Of a stretch of 64,000 nt of DNA, positions 26,425 through 35,224 are shown in pieces (position 1 is the first letter of the stretch; every line of letters begins with the position of its first letter). The notes beneath the pieces were generated by a model, which ran no database searches, was not told where the DNA came from, and saw only the letters and a list, made by a program, of their open reading frames with translations. Position numbers and translations under genes: made by a program. The stretch is from an uncultured Lachnospiraceae bacterium (GTDB taxonomy: Bacteria > Bacillota > Clostridia > Lachnospirales > Lachnospiraceae): positions 11,317 through 75,316 of the forward strand of contig CAJTTT010000018.1 in NCBI GenBank assembly GCA_910579285.1. Direction: 5' to 3'.

Positions 26425-26937
26425 TCAGAAAAGCTTGCCGTTCGTCATCTGCATAAGCAGCGCAAACACATTGACCGCGATGTCCGCCGCCACCCCGATT
26501 AAAATGGCAACAGCCAGTCCCACAGGCAGTTTGCTGCTCTTAGGGGGCTGGCTCTGTTTTTCAAGCTCCTCGGTAAAGGCCGCCTGTACATTGCGGTATA
26601 CCTTTACGTTCTCCCTGTGCACAAACTCCTCGGACCGGGCAATCCGCTCCTCCAGAAGGCTTTTGATCCCGGCAAGCTGCTTTTCCACATCCTCAGCCTG
26701 TCCGCTTCCTGCCTCCAGCGTCTCCAGCTTTTCCACGCACTGTGCCAGCATATCCTGCACATGATCCACATTTTCCGCTGTCTTGATATTCACCCGGCGG
26801 ATCTCCTGCATCAGCTCGTCATACGCTTTCATCTGCCTCTGCATCTGCTCCATTTTCGCAGCCTCCGCCGCGGAGTTTGCCCGGATCATCTCCTGCGCAT
26901 TTTTCTTCTGTGCCAGCTTATCTATAAAAGTATCCAT
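26425..26937 (-). CDS. Small coiled-coil protein with a C-terminal membrane helix
   Basis: 170 residues, family not recognised. The first 130 residues are strongly helical and charged (coiled coil), then a Pro-rich hinge (QPPKSSK) and one hydrophobic segment (about 142-163). No signal peptide is present, so it is probably tail-anchored with the coil in the cytoplasm. It lies upstream of the M23 peptidase. The ATG at 26937 has GGAGAAC at good spacing; the ATG at 26949 is an alternative adding four residues. Confidence 0.7.
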   Translation of the reverse strand: MDTFIDKLAQKKNAQEMIRANSAAEAAKMEQMQRQMKAYDELMQEIRRVNIKTAENVDHVQDMLAQCVEKLETLEAGSGQAEDVEKQLAGIKSLLEERIARSEEFVHRENVKVYRNVQAAFTEELEKQSQPPKSSKLPVGLAVAILIGVAADIAVNVFALLMQMTNGKLF

Positions 26938-26995
26938 GATGTTCTCCATTTCCTTTATCTTCTAGTCTTCCACAAAACAGAAAAACCATGTCTGC

Positions 26996-27024
26996 ATTTT
27001 ATCATCTTTCCGCATTTATGACAA
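26996..27024 (-). promoter_or_regulatory. Promoter for the coiled-coil / M23 pair
   Basis: TTGTCA at 27019-27024 and TAAAAT at 26996-27001, 17-bp spacer. Confidence 0.75.
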
Positions 27025-27489
27025 CAGTCAAAAGTTTTCGCTTTCTCTTCCACTTCCTGGATTTGCGTTTTATTGTGCAATATGCACATATTTTTATTTC
27101 CATATTTTACATTATTATAAATATTAACCATAACTTTACACTTTGTTCATACTTTATTCACAACTCCGAAGTATACTCAATTTATACAAAACAACACGAG
27201 ATGTCGTGTAACTACTACACACATAGATAAATTTTTTCATAATAGCCCGGGTGCCGAAAGGTGCCTGGGCACTCCTCATGTCCGCGTATAAGCAGAGTCA
27301 TAAGCCATACGGAACATGCGCCATGCTTGCATGAGCGCATGAGCCGGATGACTTATGACGAGCAACGCGAACGAGAAATGCGCAGCATTTCGAGTCTCTG
27401 CTTATACGCGGACATGACGAAATACGCGCCCCATTTCGAGTCTCTGCTTATACGCGGACATGACGAAATACGCGGACACACGTCAGAAC
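27025..27489. other. Large AT-rich and palindromic spacer, no gene
   Basis: Bases 27025-27240 are very AT-rich with no supported gene. At 27245-27270 a hairpin with GAAA loop forms (GCCCGGGTGCC/GGTGCCTGGGC; it pairs fully only as plus-strand RNA through G-U pairs). From 27277 a long palindrome with a tandem duplication follows, ending next to the stop codon of the YesN-type regulator. Confidence 0.6.
27277..27474. repeat. Long palindrome with tandemly duplicated right arm
   Basis: Left arm 27277-27297 (CATGTCCGCGTATAAGCAGA plus G) is exactly complementary to 27396-27416 and again to 27442-27462. The right arm sits in a 46-bp tandem duplication (42 identical bases at 27387-27428 and 27433-27474). 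Inner arms TCATAAG/CTTATGA extend the stem. Confidence 0.85.
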
Positions 27490-29055
27490 TCATTCAGAAC
27501 GCGCCCCATGTCTGTAAGCGGACGGCGTCACTCCCATCACCTTTTTAAACACCGTGCTGAAATAGTTGGCGTTCTCATATCCAACCGCCCAGGATATTTC
27601 CAGCAGCTTCATATTCGTGTGCTCCAGCAGCTCGCACGCCTTGTCCATGCGCAGTTTCAAAAGATAGTCTGAAAAAGTGTCCCCCGTCTCGTTATGGAAA
27701 ATCAGGCTGAAATATCCAACGCTCATATTAACGTATTCAGCCACCTCGGAAATGGACAGCGTATTCTTCTTATAATTTTCCCTGATATATTTTGTGGCCA
27801 GAGAGATCACGTCGATATATTTTCCATTCTTTTTCTTTTCCACATATGCATATATCTCCGTATAGATCTGCCCGATATACGCCACCATATTTTCCACGTC
27901 GGATATGCTTGAAATCCTGTCGTAAATATCGGTCGGCCTCTCAAAAATATCTGTCAGGTCAATGTGATATTCCGCCAGTTCCTGGGACAGTCTGATGATC
28001 CAGTTTCCGGCCGAAAGCCTGATGGCAAATTCCGCGTTTCCCTCCGCACTCTTAAACTTCTGCCGGATCTTTTCCATGATCTTCGGTATCTCCTCCCGTC
28101 CCGCAAGCTTCATCGGTGAGGGAAGGGAAAGCTCCCCCATAACCGCCTGTCCCTGCCCGCAGGCATAGACCTCGATATCGTCGTAGCGTATCGTCTGTCC
28201 GATTCCCTTGATAAATTTAAACCGCAGGGCGTCCTCCGCCTGATTTTTCAGCAGATTCATCTTCTGGAAGTCTTCTGACAGTTTACTGCATGCCAGCGTG
28301 ATCTTTGTTATATGGCATTCCGCTTCGTTGAACATCCGCACATGCTGTCTCATCATGCCAAGCTGCAGTTCCAGATCGGACGCAGACTCCCGGTAGCAGC
28401 ACAAAAACATGCTGTACTCCGACCGCTCCATGACAATAATTCCCTGCTTGTGGAACAGGGCCGACAGCTCCCTGTAATCTTTTATCGTCTCATACCTGGT
28501 CTCCTCACTCCCGCCGTACATGACGAGCTGAAATTCGTCCAGTTCCAGAATCAGCACGCAGACGATTCTGTTTTCAAATATTTCTGACATCCATGTCACA
28601 TCTTCTGGCAGCGCCTCCTCCGCCCGGTTGATCAGTCTGGCAAATCCGTCACGCATATCCCGGTGCCTGCTGTACTGCTGGTTTTTCCACTGTTCCGTCA
28701 CTTTCCGCAGCACATGGTCCAGCTCATCCAGATCAATCGGCTTTGAGATAAAATCCAGCACTCCCATTTTGATCGCTTTTCGGGCATACTCAAAATCGTT
28801 GTAGCCGCTGAGAATGACCACAATGATGTCCGCACTTTTCTGTTTTGCCGCCCATGCGATATCAAGCCCTGTGTAATAGGGCATCCTGATATCGGTCAAA
28901 ATGAGATCGGGAGACTCCTGCTCCAGAATCTGCATCGCTTTCTTCCCGTTATTCACTGCCGCAATCAGTTCAATATCGTAGGACTGCCAGTCAATACATT
29001 CGCAGATTCCCTCCAAAATAACCTCATCATCATCACATAACAGCATTCTTATCAT
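27490..29055 (-). CDS. YesN-type AraC-family response regulator
   Basis: 521 residues. The N-terminal receiver has acidic residues CDDDE, phospho-acceptor Asp in LILTDIRMPYYTG and Lys in ISKPID. A middle region of about 280 residues and a C-terminal double-HTH AraC domain (about 420-515; ISEVAEYVNMSVGYFSLIF, ISWAVGYENANYFSTVFKK) follow. It overlaps the kinase stop by 4 bp. It probably activates the sugar ABC operon to its right. Confidence 0.93.
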   Translation of the reverse strand: MIRMLLCDDDEVILEGICECIDWQSYDIELIAAVNNGKKAMQILEQESPDLILTDIRMPYYTGLDIAWAAKQKSADIIVVILSGYNDFEYARKAIKMGVLDFISKPIDLDELDHVLRKVTEQWKNQQYSRHRDMRDGFARLINRAEEALPEDVTWMSEIFENRIVCVLILELDEFQLVMYGGSEETRYETIKDYRELSALFHKQGIIVMERSEYSMFLCCYRESASDLELQLGMMRQHVRMFNEAECHITKITLACSKLSEDFQKMNLLKNQAEDALRFKFIKGIGQTIRYDDIEVYACGQGQAVMGELSLPSPMKLAGREEIPKIMEKIRQKFKSAEGNAEFAIRLSAGNWIIRLSQELAEYHIDLTDIFERPTDIYDRISSISDVENMVAYIGQIYTEIYAYVEKKKNGKYIDVISLATKYIRENYKKNTLSISEVAEYVNMSVGYFSLIFHNETGDTFSDYLLKLRMDKACELLEHTNMKLLEISWAVGYENANYFSTVFKKVMGVTPSAYRHGARSE

Positions 29056-30818
29056 ATTCCTACATTCTCCTTCGGTATACAGATGGAAATTATGGTTCCT
29101 CTGTCCGGCTCTGAATCAATCGTCATGTCCGCCCTTCCGGCATAGTAGATCTGAATCCTCTCATATATATTTTTCAGCCCATAACTGTCTGTCGTCTCCC
29201 GCAGCATTTTCACATTTTCCCGCAGCGTCTTTAGCTGTGCCTCCTCCATCCCTTTTCCTGTATCTGCCACCTGAAAAACGATCTGTGCCCCGCGCTCATG
29301 CACAGAGACAATGATCTCTTCCGATTCCACCTCGCCCCTGATGCCGTGATAAATCGCATTTTCCACGAGAGGCTGCAGAATCAGCTTGACCGTTCGGTAC
29401 TGCATGACGCTGTCCTCCACATGCATCTCATAGCGGAATTTATTTCGGTATCTGATTTTCTGAATAAGCAGATAATTCTCCACATGACAGATTTCATCCG
29501 CTATGGGAATATATTCTTTCCCCTTGCTGAGCACCGCCTTGAACAGTTTCGACAGCGCCCCGACCATCGTGATCGCTTCCTCTTTTTTGTTAAGGCGAAG
29601 AAGCCATGTCACAGAGTCCAGGGAATTGTAGAGGAAATGGGGATTGATCTGGGCCTGCAGCGCCTTCATCTCGGCCTTCTGCAGACTGCGCTGCTTTTCA
29701 TATATCTTTTCATTCATCTCATTCATGGTCGCGGACATACGGTTAAAGTCATCAATCAGCAGTCCGATCTCATCCTTCGTCTCCTCCGGCTTTACGGAAA
29801 CGTTCAGATTGCCGCTGCGGATCTCCTGCATGCCCGCGCTCAGTCTGGCAATGGGCCTGGTGATGCCTGCGGAAGCCCAGAAAATCAGAAACAGCATGAG
29901 CACCACGGAACAGAGAAGTATCATACAGTTTACAAGCAGCGTCCCCGACGCGGTGGCATTGATCTGATCCACACTGATCAGGGAATAGATGCTCCAAAGA
30001 CCGTTGCTCAGCTCCCTGCCGCTCACCAGATACTGTTTGCCGCAGAGCCGGTAATACTGGTTTTGCGCATGGTCCGTCTCCTTTGCCGCTATGGTCTGGA
30101 AATCCGCCTGTATGCCGTCATCGTAAAAAGAACTTTTAAAAATGACATTTCCCTTCTCATCTACCACAAAAAAACCGTTCCGGCTTCCCTCATACCTGTC
30201 CAGGAGAGAAGTAATCATATTTTCGTCAATCTCCACGATGGCCACGCCGCTCATGTTTCCGCTCGCCTTGTCCATCAGCATCTTTCCGAGGGAGACAAAG
30301 TTTTTCATCTCCGATTTCACCACATAGGAGCCTTTGTGCGGCAGAAACCACACACTCTTCCCTGTCTGTGACAAGGTCTCATACCAGTCCTGCTCCGCAA
30401 AATTGACAATGCGGAAGGAATTGTAGTTGGACTTATACTGGGCGCCGTTTTTTCCCAGTACATAGACGCCAAAAATATCCTGGCTGGACGAATACTGGTT
30501 CAGCAGCTCCATGCTCACTTTCAGATCATAGGAATACCGCTCCGCCGTATCTGAAAAGTCTTTGCGCAGATATTCCTGAATATTCACGCTGTTTTCCAGC
30601 TCGTCACAGACGGCATTGGCACGCTTGAAGATCCCGTCGATCTCCTCGCACACCACATTCATGTTTGTCACCGTGTACTCTTCTGTGATCCCGAACGTAT
30701 TCTCCGCGCTGATGCGGTAAGAAAGTATCATTTCCGCGCTGAGCGGGATCACGCACACAAGGCCGAATATCATAATCAGTTTTGTCCTGAAACGCAGGTG
30801 CTGCAAAAAGCGGGTCAT
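29052..30818 (-). CDS. YesM-type membrane sensor histidine kinase
   Basis: About 588 residues: a membrane helix near 15-35, an extracellular dCache-like sensor (about 40-265), a second membrane helix (270-292), HAMP, then the His_kinase box with INPHFLYNSLDS and a HATPase domain (LVENAIYHG, DTGKGMEE, YGLKNIYERI). The ATG at 30818 has GGAGAG at good spacing; longer frames run into the binding-protein gene. The gene order binding protein-kinase-regulator suggests that the extracytoplasmic sugar sensor signals through this kinase. Confidence 0.92.
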   Translation of the reverse strand: MTRFLQHLRFRTKLIMIFGLVCVIPLSAEMILSYRISAENTFGITEEYTVTNMNVVCEEIDGIFKRANAVCDELENSVNIQEYLRKDFSDTAERYSYDLKVSMELLNQYSSSQDIFGVYVLGKNGAQYKSNYNSFRIVNFAEQDWYETLSQTGKSVWFLPHKGSYVVKSEMKNFVSLGKMLMDKASGNMSGVAIVEIDENMITSLLDRYEGSRNGFFVVDEKGNVIFKSSFYDDGIQADFQTIAAKETDHAQNQYYRLCGKQYLVSGRELSNGLWSIYSLISVDQINATASGTLLVNCMILLCSVVLMLFLIFWASAGITRPIARLSAGMQEIRSGNLNVSVKPEETKDEIGLLIDDFNRMSATMNEMNEKIYEKQRSLQKAEMKALQAQINPHFLYNSLDSVTWLLRLNKKEEAITMVGALSKLFKAVLSKGKEYIPIADEICHVENYLLIQKIRYRNKFRYEMHVEDSVMQYRTVKLILQPLVENAIYHGIRGEVESEEIIVSVHERGAQIVFQVADTGKGMEEAQLKTLRENVKMLRETTDSYGLKNIYERIQIYYAGRADMTIDSEPDRGTIISICIPKENVGI

Positions 30819-30834
30819 CTTTCTCTCCATTCGT

Positions 30835-31836
30835 CTAATACGCATTTTTGTACTGCTCCAGCACATTATCCCGGTCAAAAATATTGTAGGGAATAAAGAT
30901 CTGTTTTGCCGGCGCATACCCCTTCTCATTGGATCCGATTAACTGCATGATGAGCGGACCTACCTCCGGGCTGCTTTCCACAGTCGCATAGTATTCTCCT
31001 GCGATAATCGCTTTCAGCGCGTCCTGCACGCCGTTGATGGAGATAATCGGCACGCTTCCGTCCGCCTTCCCCGCCACCTTGAGCGCCTGAAGCACGCCAA
31101 GGCCGTCCTCATCCGAATAGGCCACAATGGCGTTGTAATAGTAAGGTTCCCCCGCCAGCATCTCCTCCATGCTCTTCTGCGCCGTCACCCTGTCAAAACT
31201 TCCTAAAATCTGCCCGGAAATTTTCATGCGCGGGTATTTTAAAATTTCATCCCGGAATCCTGCCGCTCTCTGTCCTGCCACCGTAGAGCCTTCCTCCCCG
31301 GCCACTTCCAGAATGCTGACAGGTTCCCCCTGATAGCGGGAATGCAGAATCTGGGCGCATAGCTGCCCTTCCTTATAATAATCCGTACAGATCATAAACA
31401 GATAGTCCTCCGGGTCCACATCCCATGTGCTGCATTCCATCAGAATCAGCTTCGTGCCCGTCTCCTTCACCATCTCGATGATTTCTCCAAGCGCCGTCTC
31501 ACTGGCCGGGATGACAACCAGATAATCCATCCCCGCATCGAGCATTTCGCGTATGTTCTGCAGCTGCCACTGCGCAGTCCGCTCCTTCGGTTCCTCAAAC
31601 AGAAACTGAAACCCCCGGTCCGCCGCCGCATTAATCAGACTTGTCTGCTGCGCCACTCTCCAGGGGTTGGAGGAATCCGTCTCGGAAAATCCGATTCTGA
31701 CAGGAGCTGCCGTCACTTCGGCCTTTTCCCCGCCCTGTTTCGTCCCGCCGGCTGCGCCCTGCGAAAGAGCGGCCAGCGCACAGATTCCTGCTGCCGCCGC
31801 CGCTGCGCAGAGCAAACGCTTCATCCATACTTTCAT
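30835..31836 (-). CDS. Periplasmic-type sugar-binding protein coupled to YesM
   Basis: 333 residues, type-I sugar-binding fold (GFSETDSSNPWRVAQQTS, ILEVAGEEGSTVAGQRAAGF, IISINGVQDAL), closest in style to the galactofuranose binder YtfQ. It has a signal-anchor (about 8-25) but no lipobox cysteine. It ends 16 bases before the kinase start. Since the transporter operon already has a lipoprotein binder, this one is more likely a dedicated sensor subunit, like XylFII with LytS in other clostridia. Confidence 0.88.
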   Translation of the reverse strand: MKVWMKRLLCAAAAAAGICALAALSQGAAGGTKQGGEKAEVTAAPVRIGFSETDSSNPWRVAQQTSLINAAADRGFQFLFEEPKERTAQWQLQNIREMLDAGMDYLVVIPASETALGEIIEMVKETGTKLILMECSTWDVDPEDYLFMICTDYYKEGQLCAQILHSRYQGEPVSILEVAGEEGSTVAGQRAAGFRDEILKYPRMKISGQILGSFDRVTAQKSMEEMLAGEPYYYNAIVAYSDEDGLGVLQALKVAGKADGSVPIISINGVQDALKAIIAGEYYATVESSPEVGPLIMQLIGSNEKGYAPAKQIFIPYNIFDRDNVLEQYKNAY

Positions 31837-31906
31837 CTTCTCTGTTCTCTCCCTGTTTTCCGATCAATGTCCGGGCGGCATCTGCGCAGAGTGCAGATAC
31901 CCGAAA

Positions 31907-31931
31907 GAGGGTGTCCTTTTCAAACACCCTC
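31907..31931 (-). terminator. Terminator-like hairpin after the UlaG-like gene
   Basis: GAGGGTGT/ACACCCTC stem with a 9-base loop, followed on the minus strand by TTTCGGG. It lies between the lactonase stop and the binding-protein start and may separate or attenuate the two halves of the locus. Confidence 0.55.
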
Positions 31932-31938
31932 AAATCCG

Positions 31939-33000
31939 TTACTGATATTTCGCATACATGGAATGATCCAGACGGAACCTGTCGCTCTGATCGGGATATT
32001 TGTACCGCCTGATGTCCTGATCCTTCGGATAATCGAACCGGCCGGCGCACCTCATAATCACCGTCTTACACTCGGGACAGATGTCCGCGCTGATGCTCTC
32101 AAACTGACGCACAAGCATATCGGGATCGGAGGAAGAGTTGGCCCAGTTCTCCCAGTGATCAGGGATCAGTACCTTTGCTTTAAGCGCCTTGCCAAGACGC
32201 GCGCCGTCATAGGGCGTCATCTTGTCGAAAGCTCCCGGCGCATTGTAGCCGATATCAAAAACCGCCACGTCAATGTCGTACTTCTGACCGATTGCCACAT
32301 AGGCATCATTATACCATGTATCACCCAGGAACAAAATATTTCCGGCAGAAGTCTTAAACAGGAACGAGCATGCCACATCTTCGTAGGGCTGTGCGTCGCC
32401 GTCCCCCGTCTTTGTGGCGCAGTCGTCATAGTTCATCAGAAACTCCACTTCCGCTCCCGGCAGTTTTATACTGTTCCCCACTTTTGCCGTTACAATTCTC
32501 TCATCGGGCACCTCAAACTCTTTCAGTCTCTTTACCGTCTCCGGGGGCGCCACATAGACAGCATCCGTAGTTCCCATTGTGCCTTTCACCGTGTAGATGT
32601 CGCAGTGATCGTTGTGCACATGTGTGCAGAACACGCCGTCTACCCTGCTGAAAGAAAAGGGATCAATCACCTGGGGATTCAGCCGCAGCCAGTTCATGCT
32701 GGGCGCCCCGTTCTGCTTGCAAACGCCGCAGTAATCAATGGTCGTGTAATGGGAAGGTCCGCACCACTGGTCAATCAGGAAAATGCCGCCCTCATCTGTT
32801 TTCAGCACCCAGGAAGGGCCGCCGCACCACCAGAGGCTGACCGAACCTTTCGGCACTTCCATTGCCTCTATTTCCTTGTTCAAAAATGTCCCCCACTCAG
32901 GAAAGGCTTCCAGAATCCAGTCTTCCCTTGTGATCTCTCTGTTTGTGCGGATGTAAATGCCGGACACCAATCCTCTTCCATCTGTCTTTTCTACGCTCAT
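31939..33000 (-). CDS. UlaG-like metallo-beta-lactamase-fold lactonase
   Basis: 353 residues. The metal-binding motif HVHNDHCD lies near 127-134, followed by the GDTWYNDAY block, the DKMTPYDGARL block and IPDHWENWANSSSDP, which align with UlaG, the L-ascorbate-6-phosphate lactonase. UlaG normally acts after PTS uptake, but here it is linked to an ATP-driven sugar importer and no ula PTS genes are present. Its substrate is therefore probably a different lactone. The start follows AAAAGGAGG. Confidence 0.88.
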   Translation of the reverse strand: MSVEKTDGRGLVSGIYIRTNREITREDWILEAFPEWGTFLNKEIEAMEVPKGSVSLWWCGGPSWVLKTDEGGIFLIDQWCGPSHYTTIDYCGVCKQNGAPSMNWLRLNPQVIDPFSFSRVDGVFCTHVHNDHCDIYTVKGTMGTTDAVYVAPPETVKRLKEFEVPDERIVTAKVGNSIKLPGAEVEFLMNYDDCATKTGDGDAQPYEDVACSFLFKTSAGNILFLGDTWYNDAYVAIGQKYDIDVAVFDIGYNAPGAFDKMTPYDGARLGKALKAKVLIPDHWENWANSSSDPDMLVRQFESISADICPECKTVIMRCAGRFDYPKDQDIRRYKYPDQSDRFRLDHSMYAKYQ

Positions 33001-33113
33001 CCTTTTTCCTCCTTTTCAAATCTCACTTTTCTTTCCGCATTTTTCCTCTTATCTGTGTTCCCTCTGCCGCCGAACTCTCTTTGCTTTGCGGCATTTTCCA
33101 CATCCTGTGCGGG

Positions 33114-34178
33114 TCACGCGCCGTCTCTTCCGTAAATGGTATACACGTCACTCTGTCTGTTAGCCGCACAGATATAGTCCTGCGTTCTGCCGGAGACTAC
33201 CGTCACATTGGCCGGGCCCTTCCCCTCATCGACCAGATCTGCCCGGAGCGCGCCATCCCCGCCCATGTAAACCGCATACAGCTCCTTCCCCGCTCCCCGG
33301 AAACCCACAAGGAACAAGTTCTTTCCGTTCGCCTGCCCGCCGTAAATGGCGTGGCCAAAGGCATGTTCTCCCGGCAGTTCGTAGATGCTCTCCAGCCTGT
33401 CCTGCCTTCTTTTGCAGACGCGGAACCGATCTCCGTGAAACGGAGAAAGAATCCCGTATTCCAGCTCCCCGTCACCGTCGATATCCGTGACCACCACATC
33501 ACTGCACGGCTCCTCCAGAAGCGTTGTCATCTTCCATGCCGTTTCCCCGCTCTCCTCTGCCGGACGGATCTCCACGATGCCGGTTCTGCCCGCAATGAGC
33601 ATCCGTTCTGCCTCCTCCCCGGGTACTTTTGTAAATCCGTGGTTCTGGAAAATCCCGTCCAGTATGGGCCGGAAATCAATCACATATTTCTTTTCCAGAT
33701 CCAGCCTGCCCACATACACCGAACCAGGCGTGGACCAGTCTTCCGTAAAGTCCTTTTTCCTGCACAGAGAGCAAGCCGCCAGATAATAATTCCCAAAAGC
33801 CCTGACAATGTCTATGCGGTGGGCAAAGGGCAGAATACAGATCACCTTTTTCTCGTAGTCCGTTCCTTTCCGGGTGTTCCATACAATCTGCGCATTCTCC
33901 GACTGAAATACCGGGAAAAACTTCTCTATGGTCAGGAACTCTCCTCCCTTCCCCGGCACAGGGATGACACCCATACAGCCGCCGGGGCCGGAAAGCATCT
34001 CCTGCTCCTCCAGAGAATCCAGGTCGACCCTCACGGTCTTTCCCACATCCTGCGTCTCCGAGGCAAAAGCAGCCTGCCATTTCTCCTCTTCCCATACCCG
34101 GGAAGCCACATAGACACCGTCCAGCGGTTCTTCTTTGACAACCCGGTATTTCACTTCCCTTTTCGTCTCTGTTCCCAT
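33114..34178 (-). CDS. Protein of unknown function with FG-GAP-like repeats
   Basis: About 354 residues, no signal peptide, family not recognised. A segment VVVTDIDGDGELEYGILSPF has the Ca-binding DxDxDG pattern of FG-GAP/VCBS beta-propeller blades, and other blade-like repeats occur (IPVPGKGGEFLTIEKFF, HAFGHAIYGGQANGKN). The ATG at 34178 is preferred (GGAGGT five bases upstream), but in-frame ATG 34202 and GTG 34208 lie just after a run of ten G on the minus strand. It lies between the permeases and the lactonase, so it presumably serves the same pathway. Confidence 0.7.
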   Translation of the reverse strand: MGTETKREVKYRVVKEEPLDGVYVASRVWEEEKWQAAFASETQDVGKTVRVDLDSLEEQEMLSGPGGCMGVIPVPGKGGEFLTIEKFFPVFQSENAQIVWNTRKGTDYEKKVICILPFAHRIDIVRAFGNYYLAACSLCRKKDFTEDWSTPGSVYVGRLDLEKKYVIDFRPILDGIFQNHGFTKVPGEEAERMLIAGRTGIVEIRPAEESGETAWKMTTLLEEPCSDVVVTDIDGDGELEYGILSPFHGDRFRVCKRRQDRLESIYELPGEHAFGHAIYGGQANGKNLFLVGFRGAGKELYAVYMGGDGALRADLVDEGKGPANVTVVSGRTQDYICAANRQSDVYTIYGRDGA

Positions 34179-34208
34179 CCTGACCTCCATCCTTGTTCCC
34201 ATCTGCAC

Positions 34209-34218
34209 CCCCCCCCCG
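34209..34218 (-). repeat. Homopolymeric G10 tract at the ribosome-binding position
   Basis: Ten consecutive C on the plus strand (G on the minus strand) lie 6 bases upstream of the ATG at 34202. Such tracts slip easily. Confidence 0.9.
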
Positions 34219-34255
34219 CAGGATTTCTCATTCCTTTCCGCGGTATCGCAAACGT

Positions 34256-35215
34256 TTAATGACTGGCTTTGTCTCTGTTGTAGAGCAAAAGCAGGATAAT
34301 GATAATACCGCCCTGTATCATCTGTCTGCCCGCCTCGGAGATATTGACAATCGTCAGAAAATCCACAAGCATGACCATGAGCATGACGCCTGCCAGCGTG
34401 CCCAGATAGCCGCCCCGTCCGCCGGTCACCGCCGTACCGCCGATTATGACGGCCGCAATCGAATTGTCATTGTAATCCACCCCTACGTCCAGATAACTTG
34501 TCCCCGTGTAGCCCACCAGGAGAAATCCTGCAAAAATGGCGAGCACGGCGGATATGATATACACGATAAAATAAATCTTTGTCGTATTGATGCCGGAAAA
34601 CCGTGCCGCCGTCTTATTCGCCCCCACCGCGAACACATTGCGCCCGAAGGTGGTCTTTTTCATCACAAAGATGGCGATGACAACAAGCACAATCCAGATC
34701 AGGAAGACCCCTGTCACAACCCCGGTGCCCGCCGACCTGCACAGGCTGCTCATAAACGGAGAAGTTTTCCCCTTAGGCGCCCCCTGGGTATAGATCATAA
34801 AAACGCCTTCTATGACAGAGCTCATGCCGAGTGTCATAATAAACGGATCCAGCTTCAGATACCGTATGCCAAAACCGTTTCCGGCGCCGATGAGTATGCC
34901 TGCCAGCAGGATGATGACAAAAGCCTTTCCCAGATTGGCATCGCTCCCCATCAGGATCTGCGCTCCCAGAACATTGCCAAGCGTAATCGTGTTGGCAACG
35001 GAAAGGTCAATGTCCCCGAGCAGAATGGCAAAGGTCTGGCCGATCGCCGCGATCCCAAGAAAGGACGCTGTCTTCAAAAGTCCCGACATATGGGCGCGCT
35101 GCAGATAGCCCGGCGATGCAATCACTGCCACCGTGAACATGACCGCCAGAATGATATACACAAAATATTCCGGCTTTCTCAGATTTTCTTTGATATGTAA
35201 CACTTTTGTCTCCAT
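34256..35215 (-). CDS. Sugar ABC transporter permease (RbsC/YjfF family)
   Basis: 319 residues with eight to ten membrane helices and the family loop GANKTAARFSGINTTKI followed by IIGGTAVTGGRGG. The GILIGAGNGFGI segment also fits. One of two permeases in the operon. The start follows AGGGGGC, 9 bases after the stop of the previous permease gene. Confidence 0.93.
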   Translation of the reverse strand: METKVLHIKENLRKPEYFVYIILAVMFTVAVIASPGYLQRAHMSGLLKTASFLGIAAIGQTFAILLGDIDLSVANTITLGNVLGAQILMGSDANLGKAFVIILLAGILIGAGNGFGIRYLKLDPFIMTLGMSSVIEGVFMIYTQGAPKGKTSPFMSSLCRSAGTGVVTGVFLIWIVLVVIAIFVMKKTTFGRNVFAVGANKTAARFSGINTTKIYFIVYIISAVLAIFAGFLLVGYTGTSYLDVGVDYNDNSIAAVIIGGTAVTGGRGGYLGTLAGVMLMVMLVDFLTIVNISEAGRQMIQGGIIIILLLLYNRDKASH

Positions 35216-35224
35216 ATATGCCCC

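Noticed and set aside
27387..27474. Possible CRISPR array (two 42-bp repeats)
   Set aside because: Only two units, 4-bp between them, no spacers and no cas genes; it is a tandem duplication of a palindrome arm.
31867..34259. Two long plus-strand frames opposite the lactonase and FG-GAP-like genes
   Set aside because: Antisense to conserved sequences; composition rich in His, Arg, Pro and Ser with no recognisable domain.
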